From Pontibacter sp. HSC-36F09 (GTDB lineage Bacteria; Bacteroidota; Bacteroidia; Cytophagales; Hymenobacteraceae), in contig NZ_JALKAA010000004.1 in NCBI RefSeq assembly GCF_024171605.1, forward strand, positions 62,001-126,000: 64,000 bases of DNA, in the 5' to 3' direction. Both the position numbers and the translations under genes were made by a program. Shown piece after piece: positions 9,491-17,988 of the stretch. The first letter of the stretch is position 1. Every line of letters begins with the position of its first letter. A model generated the notes under the pieces. The model saw nothing but the letters and a program-made list of their open reading frames with translations. It made no database searches and was not told where the DNA came from.

Positions 9491-10858
9491 TTCATTCTCC
9501 TCTGATTCGGTTACCACTTCGCTGGCCGGCCACGAAAACACGAAGCGGGCACCACGCCCTTCTGACTCAACCCATACATCACTCCGCTTTTCCTCGAGTA
9601 TGCGTTTCACGATGGCAAGACCCAGGCCCGAACTGTCGGAGCGTGTCAGGTTGTGGCCCAGCGATTCGTATTTGCTAAAGATCTGCTCCTGGTCTTCGGG
9701 GGCTATGCCCGGGCCATTGTCCTGCACTGTAAACAAGATATGGTCAGCTTCGAAGCTATACGCTATTTCAATTACGGCCTCCTCGGGTCTGTCGTGATAC
9801 TTCACCGCGTTGCCAAGCAGATTGCTGAAAATCTGGTAAAAGTAAATTTCCTGGGTATAGAGGGTTGGCATATCATCCGGCAGTATTATTCTGAAAGACG
9901 CCGGTATAAAGAGCGACTCCAGCACTTTTTGCAGTACAACCCGAACGGATACGATCTGGCGGTGCAGGCTGTGGTGACCGGCAAGCGAATAGGCCAGTAT
10001 ACCTGTAATCAGTTTGTCCATCTTGCTGGCCTGCTCCCGCAACATCGGTAGGAGAGAAGCTGCGTCTTCGTTATTTCCGGTTTGCAGACTGTTCTCCAGA
10101 AAATTGATAATGCCGCCGATGTTTTGCAGGGGCGACCGCAGATCGTGCGAAACGGTATGTGCAAAGGCGTCCAGGTCTGCGTTCACTTTCTGGAGCTCCA
10201 GGTTGCGGCGCTCCCGTTCTTCTGAAAGCGTCTGTATCTCGAAGTTGGAATGCTGGAGTTGCAGGTTCAGCCTCCTGATCTCCTGAAGTTGCTGCTCTGC
10301 CTCCAGGTTGCGCAGACGCAGCTTTTCGAGCAGTTCGAGCTGCTGCATGTTCTGCTTTTTGATCTCCGCATACGGCGATATACCTTCTTCATCGTTAAAC
10401 TCCTGCAACCAGACTTCCTTCAGACTCTTGGTCACGACAGGCGACTGTGTAGGTATACGCTTGCGGAGGGTCACGGCAGTGCCCTGCTCATGCTCAGTCT
10501 TGATCTCAAAAAAGTCGACGAGCTTGCGGGAGTTAACGATGCCCATGCCACGCGTCGCGGTGCTGCTGGCATATCTGGCCCGGTCATAAATCTGGTCAAG
10601 GTTTCCGATGCCGCGCCCGCGGTCTGAAACCCTGGCTTCCAGGTAATTGTGGCCGCTCTCCTGCACAATGCCAAACTGAATGGTGCCATTGCCTACATGC
10701 TCCACCACGTTGCGGCAGATTTCTGACACGGCCGTTGCAAACTTGGTTTGGTTAGCCTGCGCCATACCTGTTTTTTCAGACAGCTGCATAGCGCGCCTGT
10801 AAGCCAGCACCACATCCAGCTCGTTTGCAATATTTATCTTGAGAAGGCTCCTGGGCAT
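9488..10858 (-). CDS. Hybrid-architecture histidine kinase with N-terminal RsbT-like ATPase domain
   Basis: The 456 residues show three parts. Residues 1-135 form a GHKL ATPase domain of the RsbT/RsbW type (SEICRNVVEH around N50, DRGRGIG, TRGMGIVN). Residues about 165-230 are a long coiled coil. Residues 231-450 are a HisKA plus HATPase_c kinase core with phospho-acceptor H238 in TVSHDLRSP, N-box SNLLGNAVKYH, DNGPGI and SGLGLAIV. No membrane segment is seen, so it is cytosolic. It starts 3 bp after the PP2C-fusion gene and ends the rsbR-S-T operon. The likely role is to turn stressosome state into phosphotransfer; the converging response regulator is a possible target. The coupling is inference. 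Confidence 0.88.
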   Translation of the reverse strand: MPRSLLKINIANELDVVLAYRRAMQLSEKTGMAQANQTKFATAVSEICRNVVEHVGNGTIQFGIVQESGHNYLEARVSDRGRGIGNLDQIYDRARYASSTATRGMGIVNSRKLVDFFEIKTEHEQGTAVTLRKRIPTQSPVVTKSLKEVWLQEFNDEEGISPYAEIKKQNMQQLELLEKLRLRNLEAEQQLQEIRRLNLQLQHSNFEIQTLSEERERRNLELQKVNADLDAFAHTVSHDLRSPLQNIGGIINFLENSLQTGNNEDAASLLPMLREQASKMDKLITGILAYSLAGHHSLHRQIVSVRVVLQKVLESLFIPASFRIILPDDMPTLYTQEIYFYQIFSNLLGNAVKYHDRPEEAVIEIAYSFEADHILFTVQDNGPGIAPEDQEQIFSKYESLGHNLTRSDSSGLGLAIVKRILEEKRSDVWVESEGRGARFVFSWPASEVVTESEENE

Positions 10859-10861
10859 GGA

Positions 10862-11893
10862 CTACGGTTTAGCTTTGCATACAAGTACGAGCGTGTCATC
10901 TGTCTGGCGGCTGTGGTCTTTGTAAAGAACAGCCGCAATGGTGGTGGGCGAGTGGCGGTGCAGGTTCGGGTAGCGGCTCAGGTCCCAGCGCGATTTCAGT
11001 CCGTCGCTGTGCACTATAAGCACCTTGTTACGGTTCCAGTCCAGGCTTTGGTTGTTGAAAGTGCCCGGCACGTTATGGCCGAGTATGCCATTGTAGGAAA
11101 TCACATTCTTGTAAGACAAACAACCCAGCGAACTTTCCATAGAGAAAAGCTTGCCGGCAATGTTGCCAATGCCACAGTACGTGAATTTGTTTTGCGTGAT
11201 GTCGATGCTGGCGGCAAAGCCTACTGCGCCCCGGGTACGACGAATGCCATTGTGGATGACTTGCAGTGCCTGAGCCGGATCAGGTATAGGGTTTTCGCAA
11301 AAGGTTTTGACAGCAAGTTGTGCTGCTTCCTGTGCGTGCGTACCATGCCCAAGGCCATCGAGGGCAAGCAGGTAAGCGCCCCGTTCGTGGTGAATGACGG
11401 CATAGCCGTCACCACAGTCTACCTCTTTGGGCTTGGGTACCATGACACTGCCAATTTCGTAGCGTCGTGCCGAAGGTAAAGACTTAGCCGACTTGTATAC
11501 CCGGGTCAAGATGACCGTGCCTACCTGAGGCTGTGAGTAAAGATCGAAAACATCCGACTGCCGCCTGATTGCTCCGAGCCCTTCGCCAGCAGAGCCATAG
11601 GTCGATACGCCATCTTCCAGCATGCGTTCAGGATCAGCCATACCGGGCCCGTTGTCGAGACTGATGATCTCGATTCCTTTGATGGGTTTTCCGATGGCCT
11701 TTACCAGCAACTCTCCACCCTGTGTTGTATGCTTCTCCAGGTTGGTAAGCATTTCCGACACAATGATATTCACTTTGCCCACAGCTCCCTCCGACAAGGC
11801 GAAGCTCTCGGCAAGGCGCGTAATATCTTTTTTTGTGAGGCTGGCGTGGCTCCGATCGGGTACTGCGAAGCGGTAATGTTGGTTAACGTCCAT
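10862..11893 (-). CDS. Fusion of RsbT-like ATPase and RsbX/SpoIIE-type PP2C phosphatase
   Basis: A 343-residue protein in two halves. The first (about 1-135) is an anti-sigma-like GHKL domain (IIVSEMLTNLEKH, DNGPGM, GEGLGAIRR). The second (about 145-343) is a PP2C-type phosphatase of the SpoIIE/RsbX class, with metal ligands in LALDGLGHG, the GIGNIAG motif, HSDGLK and the final DDTLVLV. In Bacillus, RsbX dephosphorylates RsbR and RsbS to reset the stressosome. This protein could do the same and also bind like RsbT. It overlaps rsbT by 11 bp and precedes the kinase by 3 bp, so all are translationally close. Confidence 0.87.
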   Translation of the reverse strand: MDVNQHYRFAVPDRSHASLTKKDITRLAESFALSEGAVGKVNIIVSEMLTNLEKHTTQGGELLVKAIGKPIKGIEIISLDNGPGMADPERMLEDGVSTYGSAGEGLGAIRRQSDVFDLYSQPQVGTVILTRVYKSAKSLPSARRYEIGSVMVPKPKEVDCGDGYAVIHHERGAYLLALDGLGHGTHAQEAAQLAVKTFCENPIPDPAQALQVIHNGIRRTRGAVGFAASIDITQNKFTYCGIGNIAGKLFSMESSLGCLSYKNVISYNGILGHNVPGTFNNQSLDWNRNKVLIVHSDGLKSRWDLSRYPNLHRHSPTTIAAVLYKDHSRQTDDTLVLVCKAKP

Positions 11894-12296
11894 TTTTCCA
11901 GTGGATGACAGTGACGGTCGTGCCTTCTCCCGGATTACTTTTGAGGTCGAATTCGTTGACTAGTCGCTTGGCGCCGGGCAGACCAAGACCAAGGCTCCTG
12001 CCGGTAGAGAAGCCATCGCGCATGGCCATGGCGACATCCGGTATACCTGGGCCTTCGTCTTTGAAGGTTAGTCTTACGCCGGTTTTGGCATTATAGCTGA
12101 TAATTTCGAGTATTACTTTGCCGCCGCTGGCGTACTTGAGCATGTTACGCACCAGTTCGCTGGCTGCCGTAATCAGTTTGGTCTGGTTTACCAGACTCAT
12201 ACCTATACGGGTGCTAAATTCGCGCACGCGGTTGCGGAACGGTACCACATCCTGTTCGCGCACGATCTCCATCGTGTCCTTAGTCATTACGATCAT
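11883..12296 (-). CDS. rsbT: RsbT-like stressosome switch kinase
   Basis: This 137-residue protein is a single GHKL ATPase domain: N-box TAASELVRNMLKYA, DEGPGIPD, and the glycine-rich lid SLGLGLPGAKRL. It matches RsbT, the serine/threonine kinase held by the stressosome. On stress RsbT phosphorylates RsbR and RsbS, is released, and activates a downstream partner (RsbU in Bacillus). Its start overlaps the end of rsbS by 17 bp. ATG at 12296 gives MIVMTKD; the ATG at 12287 is also possible. No RsbU or sigma-B homolog is in the operon, so the released RsbT must have another target, perhaps the fusion phosphatase or the kinase downstream. Confidence 0.9.
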   Translation of the reverse strand: MIVMTKDTMEIVREQDVVPFRNRVREFSTRIGMSLVNQTKLITAASELVRNMLKYASGGKVILEIISYNAKTGVRLTFKDEGPGIPDVAMAMRDGFSTGRSLGLGLPGAKRLVNEFDLKSNPGEGTTVTVIHWKNGR

Positions 12297-12693
12297 CCTG
12301 GTCTTCCTCCTCGTCGTCGTCTAGTTCCAGGTTATCGCCTAGTTTAGTGTTAAGTAATTCCATGCCCTTTTCTACATTCAGGGCAGTGTATACACCTTGC
12401 AGCGTTAGGCCGAGCTCCACAAGTGTAATAGCCACAGCGGGCTGCATTCCTACTACTACAGTTTCGGCATCCATAATGCGCGACATAGAGGCGATGTTGC
12501 CTAAAATGCGGCCCATAAATGAATCGACGATGCTTACCGTGGAAATATCAATCAATACGCCCCGTGCTCCGGTCTGGCTTACCATGTTGATCAGGTCGTT
12601 CTCCAGCGTCAGAGCTAATCTGTCGTAAAGGTCAATCTGAATGGTAACCAGCAGAAAAGGCCCCATTTTTAAAATCGGTATCCTCTCCATCAT
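12280..12693 (-). CDS. rsbS: RsbS stressosome scaffold (STAS domain)
   Basis: A 137-residue protein: a single STAS domain plus a very acidic C-terminal tail (from about residue 121, Asp/Glu-rich). The start IPILKMGPFLLVTIQ and the segment TVSIVDSFMGRILG closely follow Bacillus RsbS. S58 in IVDSFM is at the place of the phosphorylated Ser59 there. RsbS co-assembles with RsbR into the stressosome core and holds RsbT. The gene is 1 bp after rsbR and overlaps rsbT. The acidic tail is longer than in the usual RsbS of about 120 residues. Confidence 0.92.
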   Translation of the reverse strand: MMERIPILKMGPFLLVTIQIDLYDRLALTLENDLINMVSQTGARGVLIDISTVSIVDSFMGRILGNIASMSRIMDAETVVVGMQPAVAITLVELGLTLQGVYTALNVEKGMELLNTKLGDNLELDDDEEEDQDDRND

Positions 12694-12694
12694 T

Positions 12695-13567
12695 CTAGCG
12701 CATTAGTTTCGGACCCTTGTGACGCTCTGTGCGACGCACCTCCAGATTAGTCATGCTAAAGGCAAGATGCAGTGCACTGGCCAGGCTGGCCTTGGTTTTG
12801 ATGTTGGACAGGTCGATGCCCAAATGCACGATGGTTTGTGCAATTTCGGCCCGGATACCGCTGATAATACACTCGGCACCCATCAGGCGGGTAGCGCTTA
12901 CGGTCTTGATCAGGTGCTGTGCTACCAGTGAGTCCACAGCTGGTACGCCGGAGATGTCCAGAATAGCGATGTTGCTGCCTGTGTTCACGATCTCCTGCAG
13001 CAGGTTTTCCATCACAACCTGGGTGCGGGCACTGTCCAGCGTGCCGATGATAGGAAGGGCAAGTATACCGTCCCACACCCGGATCACCGGCGTAGAAATC
13101 TCGCTGATCTCATCGGTCTGTCGCAAAATCACTTCTTCACGTCCTTTGATGAAGGTTTCGAAGGTGAGGATGCTCAGGTTGTCGAGCAGGGTGTTGAGCT
13201 GCATGATTTCCCGGTAGAGCATGCTTGTGTCGTCTTGTCGTTGCTCAACCAATACCTCAATCACAGACTGCTTCAGGCTCAGCACATACGCGCCGGTTTC
13301 GCGCGGGCTGAAACCTTGCCTGGCTCTGGTAATGGAGATGTCTCGGAGTGTATCCGTTACCTGCTCAAAATCAGTGTCATAGATATTGTCGTAATTGCCT
13401 TTGGAAACAGCTCGGAGCAGGCCGTCCAGCATCTCTCTCGATTGACGCTGCAATTCATCATTGGTCATCAGGTCATCCCGGAGGGCGGCATCAGACAGCT
13501 GATTTTGCATCCACTTTTCGAGGATGCGCTCTTTGTTTTTTTCTAGTACTTGTGCTGTTGTGTTCAT
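12695..13567 (-). CDS. rsbR: RsbR-type stressosome sensor scaffold
   Basis: The 290-residue protein has an all-helical N-terminal domain (about 1-145; RsbR-D/RsbU-N-like rather than globin-like) and a C-terminal STAS domain (about 155-275). T159 in EISTPVIRVW is at the place of phospho-Thr171 of Bacillus RsbRA. S213 in AVDSLVAQH replaces Thr205 with another phosphorylatable residue. IRAEIAQTIVHLGI is a hallmark of RsbR. It is the first gene of the operon rsbR-rsbS-rsbT-PP2C fusion-kinase. The signal sensed by its N-terminus is unknown. Confidence 0.92.
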   Translation of the reverse strand: MNTTAQVLEKNKERILEKWMQNQLSDAALRDDLMTNDELQRQSREMLDGLLRAVSKGNYDNIYDTDFEQVTDTLRDISITRARQGFSPRETGAYVLSLKQSVIEVLVEQRQDDTSMLYREIMQLNTLLDNLSILTFETFIKGREEVILRQTDEISEISTPVIRVWDGILALPIIGTLDSARTQVVMENLLQEIVNTGSNIAILDISGVPAVDSLVAQHLIKTVSATRLMGAECIISGIRAEIAQTIVHLGIDLSNIKTKASLASALHLAFSMTNLEVRRTERHKGPKLMR

Positions 13568-13751
13568 GGTAGGGCAAAACGTAGCTTATGGACGTATGGT
13601 TTAGACGATGTTTAAATTTTACATCGCACAAAGGATTCTGGCGTAGGATACATGCTAAGTTAGGTATAATAATTGCAATCGAAGCATGTATCCCGTATTA
13701 CGACTTACGTATACACAATTATTTTTTGTGAAGACTCAAGGACTTTCGGAA

Positions 13752-14303
13752 ATGAGAAACCTGTTGTTTAGTACTGCTTTGCTGTTAATCTCACTGCTGT
13801 CGGCCTGCAGCCCTGCCACGAGTATTCAGTCTGAGCCCGCGCCCGGTTTTACGCTGGCAACCTACCGTCAGTTTGCCTTTATGGAGGTGGATTCTGATGT
13901 AGAGAATATGGGCCCTGATTATGAGGGGCACGTGCATTTTCTGAAGCAGGAGCTTGCCCGTCAGCTGGAACAGCGTGGTCTGAAGCAGGCTCCGTCTGTG
14001 GACGAAGCAGATCTGCTGATCAACCTGGGCATCGTAGTGGACAGAAAGGTGCAGACGAGGGAAACGAATATTATAACGGATCCGCCCCGCTACATTGGGC
14101 AGCGCCGCTATACCTGGAAGAGCGAAGAAGTGGAAGTGGGGCGCTATAGCGTAGGTACGGTGTCGGTGCACTTGGTAGATCCTGTGCAGAACGAGTTGAT
14201 GTGGCAGGGCACGGCAGAGCGTATCATTTCCGACAAACCTGAAAAGCTGCGCGAGCAAATAGAGAAAGGTATAGAGCAGCTGGTGGAGGAGATGCCGTCG
14301 TAG
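13752..14303 (+). CDS. DUF4136-type lipoprotein
   Basis: The start is placed at the ATG at 13752 because it gives a clean lipoprotein signal, MRNLLFSTALLLISLLSAC, with the lipid-bearing Cys at residue 19. The frame is open 22 codons further upstream, but that part is not signal-like. The mature part of about 165 residues resembles DUF4136 lipoproteins: the early TYRQFAFME strand, a middle Tyr/Arg-rich segment, and WQGTAER near the end. It should be anchored in the outer membrane facing the periplasm. Function is unknown. It is divergent from rsbR and stands alone. Confidence 0.8.
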   Translation: MRNLLFSTALLLISLLSACSPATSIQSEPAPGFTLATYRQFAFMEVDSDVENMGPDYEGHVHFLKQELARQLEQRGLKQAPSVDEADLLINLGIVVDRKVQTRETNIITDPPRYIGQRRYTWKSEEVEVGRYSVGTVSVHLVDPVQNELMWQGTAERIISDKPEKLREQIEKGIEQLVEEMPS

Positions 14304-14503
14304 GTGCGAATGATATTTAGCTAAAACGAGGAGAGGTAGTGAAATTTTGCTAACTCGTTAGGGCGCTGGTGGTGTACCAAGTGTATATTTAAAATTAGGA
14401 AGTATAGGTGATCCATTAATAACATCGTATCGGCTAGAAGCGCTGTTTTTAATATAAAATTTGAGATTAAATTTTCCGAGGATCTATAATATAATTAAGT
14501 AAT

Positions 14504-15880
14504 TTAATTGTTCTTGGACCATGGCAAAGGGGTTAACTTACTATGAAGAAAAACCTCACTAGAACACCTGTTACTGTATTTCCCCTCATAATCCAGTATA
14601 AATAGAAGTGATAATTCTATATACCAAATGTAAAGTTCTAAAGCTTCTTTTCTTACTTCAAAAGATATTGTATTAAGGTTTTTTCTTTTTTCTGCTTGAG
14701 AATGTACAATGGCGTTCCGAATTTGAACTATTAGCTCTGGACCATCTAGTTGATTTTTCTTGTCTGCTTCTTTACTAAACTTTGTTAACTCCCGAAGCCC
14801 TTCAGGTATATTATAATCGGTACTTATTAAGCTCAGTAACAACCTTATTTTGTTTGAAGCAGCAATATTATCTGCGTCTTTACCTGAAATTAACTTCTGC
14901 TTTTCTATGACATGCCAGTTATAAATTAATTCTAAAGCAGATTGAGCCATCACAATCGAACCATGCAGTCCACCATTCAAGGAATTAGCGTCAAGATACC
15001 AGCCTACTACCGTTTCAAGTACATATTTGCCATCATTATCCCTCCATATTTCATTGAAATTATTCCAAAGATTATTTAGATGTTTAGCTTGTCGTTCTTC
15101 AACCCAATGCTTCACTCCAATAAATGGCTCAATGAAATTAGAGGTGTAGTCGACCCAAATGATTTCATTGTTATAGAAACCATGAGTAAACATTGAAGAT
15201 GTACTCCTACCATTAATAAAGCTCAAGAATGTTGAAAAGCATTGTAAAATATCTCTCACTTCATCAATTGAGAGACTGCCATTCTTCTTACTTATTTCAC
15301 CTTTGTATAAAAAGAAGTATCCGCCACTATCCTTAAGCAATTTTACTTTATTCATGTACTCAAAGTCCTTATCCAGTATGATAGTATATTTGGCATTCTC
15401 AAACAATATTCTTGAATGCCAAGTTTGTACTTGTTCACCAGAATAGCGCTTAATAGTCGCTCCACTAAGGTTAAGAAGATTCGGGATGTAGAAATAAGCA
15501 GCGTCTACCTTGATAGTAGAATCACCTTTAACAGGCCTTCCTGCTATAGTGCCTTTTATAGACGCTAACTCACCCGGATTATTAAATCCCATCTCAGTTA
15601 AAAAGCATTCACTGAAATGTTGTCCGTTAATAATGATATTGAATTTGTTAGATTCAGTCATTGCCATGAACTCATCAAGTGAATTTACTAATGTACTTCC
15701 TGTGAGAACAGGTCTAGATCGTGGGAACCATTTAAATTCGATCACTCCATTCACTATTAACTCGAGTAGATCGTTTTTTAACAAATAAGTGCCTTCATAT
15801 ATTTGAATAGTTTCATTGGGGCACGACATAAGTTCTGGATAGGGAAGTGCCTCAGGGAAATTGTCAAGATTCAATTTCAT
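14504..15880 (-). CDS. Unrecognised protein with C-terminal HEPN-like RNxxxH motif
   Basis: A 458-residue protein encoded in AT-rich DNA unlike its GC-richer neighbours. The N-terminal 200 residues look beta-rich. The C-terminal part is helical and carries IRNAIVHSQ with R388, N389 and H393, the RNxxxH signature of HEPN ribonuclease domains. A large N-terminal domain followed by a C-terminal HEPN domain recalls ApeA-type abortive-infection proteins, although I cannot show homology to ApeA. It is a single gene without a partner antitoxin, lying between a lipoprotein gene and tRNA-Pro, a frequent landing place for accessory genes. It could be a defense RNase or a non-catalytic HEPN scaffold. 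Confidence 0.75.
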   Translation of the reverse strand: MKLNLDNFPEALPYPELMSCPNETIQIYEGTYLLKNDLLELIVNGVIEFKWFPRSRPVLTGSTLVNSLDEFMAMTESNKFNIIINGQHFSECFLTEMGFNNPGELASIKGTIAGRPVKGDSTIKVDAAYFYIPNLLNLSGATIKRYSGEQVQTWHSRILFENAKYTIILDKDFEYMNKVKLLKDSGGYFFLYKGEISKKNGSLSIDEVRDILQCFSTFLSFINGRSTSSMFTHGFYNNEIIWVDYTSNFIEPFIGVKHWVEERQAKHLNNLWNNFNEIWRDNDGKYVLETVVGWYLDANSLNGGLHGSIVMAQSALELIYNWHVIEKQKLISGKDADNIAASNKIRLLLSLISTDYNIPEGLRELTKFSKEADKKNQLDGPELIVQIRNAIVHSQAEKRKNLNTISFEVRKEALELYIWYIELSLLFILDYEGKYSNRCSSEVFLHSKLTPLPWSKNN

Positions 15881-16085
15881 AATAGCTATTGTGAAAGGTC
15901 TTTGTTAGATCATAAGTTACAGTATATAATCAGAATACTTCAATTATTCTATCTTTTTCAGTTCTTGTAGTTGATGAAATTCACGCCACAAGGGTAACTG
16001 CATAATCAGGTTGAAGAATGCTTTGGTGATTGTTGATAATGCCAAAGTGCCTTAGTTATCCGTCTTGTTGCATCAAGAGTGAAAT

Positions 16086-16120
16086 AAAAAGGGCCCTTTA
16101 CATAATGTAAAAGACCCTTT
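16086..16120 (-). terminator. Terminator downstream of tRNA-Pro
   Basis: On the minus strand an AAAGGGTC-type stem pairs with GGCCCTTT and runs into a T-run, directly after the tRNA. A second inner stem (TTTACAT/ATGTAAA) extends it. Confidence 0.75.
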
Positions 16121-16124
16121 ATTG

Positions 16125-16198
16125 TCGGAGTGGCGGGATTCGAACCCACGACCTCCAGCACCCCATGCTGGCGCGATACCAGGCTACGCTACACCCCG
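16125..16198 (-). tRNA. tRNA-Pro (anticodon GGG)
   Basis: A full cloverleaf can be drawn. The acceptor CGGGGTG pairs with CACTCCG plus discriminator A. The anticodon stem CCAGC/GCTGG has loop ATGGGGT, giving GGG, and the T-arm GTGGGTTCGAATCCC is normal. CCA is not encoded. Confidence 0.95.
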
Positions 16199-16311
16199 AA
16201 AACTTTCGCAACATAGCAAAAACGTTCTTTCATAGCAAGACCAGGCCTGCATCTATACCTTAAATTATTTACAGGTATAATGCCCGGTTAGCTTAACTAG
16301 TTTAGGACAAA

Positions 16312-17577
16312 TTACTTGTCGTATACCTTATGAAACAGCAACCGCAGCACGAACCCGATCACCAGCAGGCCAAGCCCGGAAAGAATAACCTGAAGCGGTA
16401 ATGACACCGACATGGCCAGGCAGCCCATAAGGCCTAGTACAGGTATAAACTTGCCGTAGAGCTGATCCGAGTCTGGTTGTTTTAATGCAGCTATGTTAGT
16501 GATGCTGTAGTAGAGCAAAATCGTGAATGAGGCCGAACGCAGTATGAATTCGAAGGAGCCCGCCAGCACCAGCAGCAGAATGATTGCACCTGTGAGGAGG
16601 ATGCCTACATGCGGAACCCTGAAACGGCGGTGCACCTGCTCAAACACAGGCGGCAGATCGTGCCGTCTCCCCATAGCCAGCATCATGCGGCTGATCCCCA
16701 AAATCTGGCTCAGCAGCACCCCAAGCATCGCGGTAGACGCACCAATCGTGATCACAGTGCGGATAGCGGGCGTGCTCAACGCAGCTGCTACCACCTGCAA
16801 AGGCGATCTGCTGTCAGTCATCCGCTCTGCGCCAATCACGCCAACCGCTACAAGCGAAACGGCCGCATACAGCACAATGGCCGAAACGATGGTGATAATG
16901 ACCGCACGGGGAATCGTTTTATGGGGTTCGCGTACTTCCTCTGCCAGCGTAGCAATGCGGGCATACCCTGTAAAAGCGAAAAACAGCAAAGCCGCCGCCT
17001 CGGCTATACCTGCCATACCAAAGGGCGCAAAGGGCTGAAAGTTCTCCTGTTTGATAGCAGGTATACCGCTGAACACCAGGTATAGCAGCGAGACAAGCGT
17101 AAGCGCTACAATAATGAGATTGAGCATGCCGGCTTTTTTGATGCCGAAGTAATTGGCCACCGTCAGCAGGAGCACAGCCAGTACCGAGAGGACCAAAGGA
17201 GAAAAGACAGGTATAAGCTGGTAGAAGTAGCTCCCGAAACCAATGGCAACCACACCCGCTGCAGAGAGCTTGCTGATCAGGAACATCCAGCCTGCTGAGA
17301 AGCCGAGCGTGGGATTCAGTAAGCGGTAGCCATACTCATAAGTGCCTCCGGAGTGCGGGTATACGGCAGCCAACTGTGCGGACGACAGCGCATTGAAGGC
17401 CGCAATCATACCTGCAAATAGTAACCCCATCAAAAAGGCGGGACCCGCCAAACCAGCCGCCACGCCGGTCACAACAAAAATACCTGCCCCGATTATGGCG
17501 CCCAGGCCAACGCCCACCGCATCTTTTAAAGTAAGTACACGGAGCAGTTCGTGTTGCTGCGTTTTCGGCCTCTCCAT
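16312..17577 (-). CDS. APC-superfamily amino acid permease
   Basis: A 421-residue membrane protein with about twelve hydrophobic helices. The first helix carries GVGLGAIIGAGIFVVTG, the substrate-binding glycine motif of the APC/LAT family, and EVREPHKTIPRAV in the loop after helix 6 is also typical. It should import amino acids or a related amine by proton symport; the substrate is not evident. The frame runs up to a TTG at 17628, but a perfect -7 box lies at 17626-17633. That box would overlap such a start, so the ATG at 17577 (MERPKTQQHELL) is chosen. Confidence 0.88.
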   Translation of the reverse strand: MERPKTQQHELLRVLTLKDAVGVGLGAIIGAGIFVVTGVAAGLAGPAFLMGLLFAGMIAAFNALSSAQLAAVYPHSGGTYEYGYRLLNPTLGFSAGWMFLISKLSAAGVVAIGFGSYFYQLIPVFSPLVLSVLAVLLLTVANYFGIKKAGMLNLIIVALTLVSLLYLVFSGIPAIKQENFQPFAPFGMAGIAEAAALLFFAFTGYARIATLAEEVREPHKTIPRAVIITIVSAIVLYAAVSLVAVGVIGAERMTDSRSPLQVVAAALSTPAIRTVITIGASTAMLGVLLSQILGISRMMLAMGRRHDLPPVFEQVHRRFRVPHVGILLTGAIILLLVLAGSFEFILRSASFTILLYYSITNIAALKQPDSDQLYGKFIPVLGLMGCLAMSVSLPLQVILSGLGLLVIGFVLRLLFHKVYDK

Positions 17578-17625
17578 TTTTGGTCTATAATTTTTGATAG
17601 TATCCGATACTCTGGAGTCATCATC

Positions 17626-17633
17626 CAAAGATA
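17626..17633 (-). promoter_or_regulatory. -7 promoter box of the APC permease gene
   Basis: On the minus strand TATCTTTG matches TAnnTTTG exactly, about 49 bp before the chosen ATG. No clear -33 element was found at the right spacing. Confidence 0.5.
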
Positions 17634-17687
17634 TAGAAATACCGGCAAGTCTGGCAGGAGTGAGGAAAATTGCATGAATCAGGGCAT

Positions 17688-17717
17688 AAAAAAAGCCCTA
17701 CATTGCTGTAAGGCTTC
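17688..17717 (-). terminator. Terminator downstream of tRNA-Arg
   Basis: On the minus strand AAGCCTTACA pairs with TGTAGGGCTT around a GCAA-like loop and is followed by seven T. It lies 6 bp after the tRNA 3' end. Confidence 0.8.
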
Positions 17718-17723
17718 TTGATG

Positions 17724-17797
17724 TGCACCCGAGAGGATTCGAACCCCTAACCCTCGGAGCCGAAATCCGATATTCTATCCAATTGAACTACGGGTGC
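17724..17797 (-). tRNA. tRNA-Arg (anticodon TCG)
   Basis: The acceptor GCACCCG/CGGGTGC plus A, the anticodon stem TCGGA/TCCGA with loop TTTCGGC (anticodon TCG), and the T-arm TAGGGGTTCGAATCCTC are all recognisable. It reads CGA codons, and others if modified. Confidence 0.93.
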
Positions 17798-17988
17798 TTA
17801 CCGTGTTGCAAAAATAGAAACAATGCGCTAAAAAGGAAATTTTAGTGGCGATAATTATAATGCTGAAAGGTATAATGAACAGGTATAAATGGATATTAGA
17901 CTCTTAATTGCTTCATCCCTAAAACAATAAGCAGATTTCGGGAGTTAGTAAATAATATTTCAAATCAAGCAAACGAAATCAGGAAGCT

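Noticed and set aside
12280..12296. Frameshift between rsbS and rsbT
   Set aside because: Both proteins are full length with proper ends; the 17-bp overlap is normal translational coupling.
9488..13567. Classical sigma-B regulatory operon
   Set aside because: rsbU, rsbV, rsbW and sigB are missing; the output is a kinase, so the Bacillus model cannot simply be transferred.
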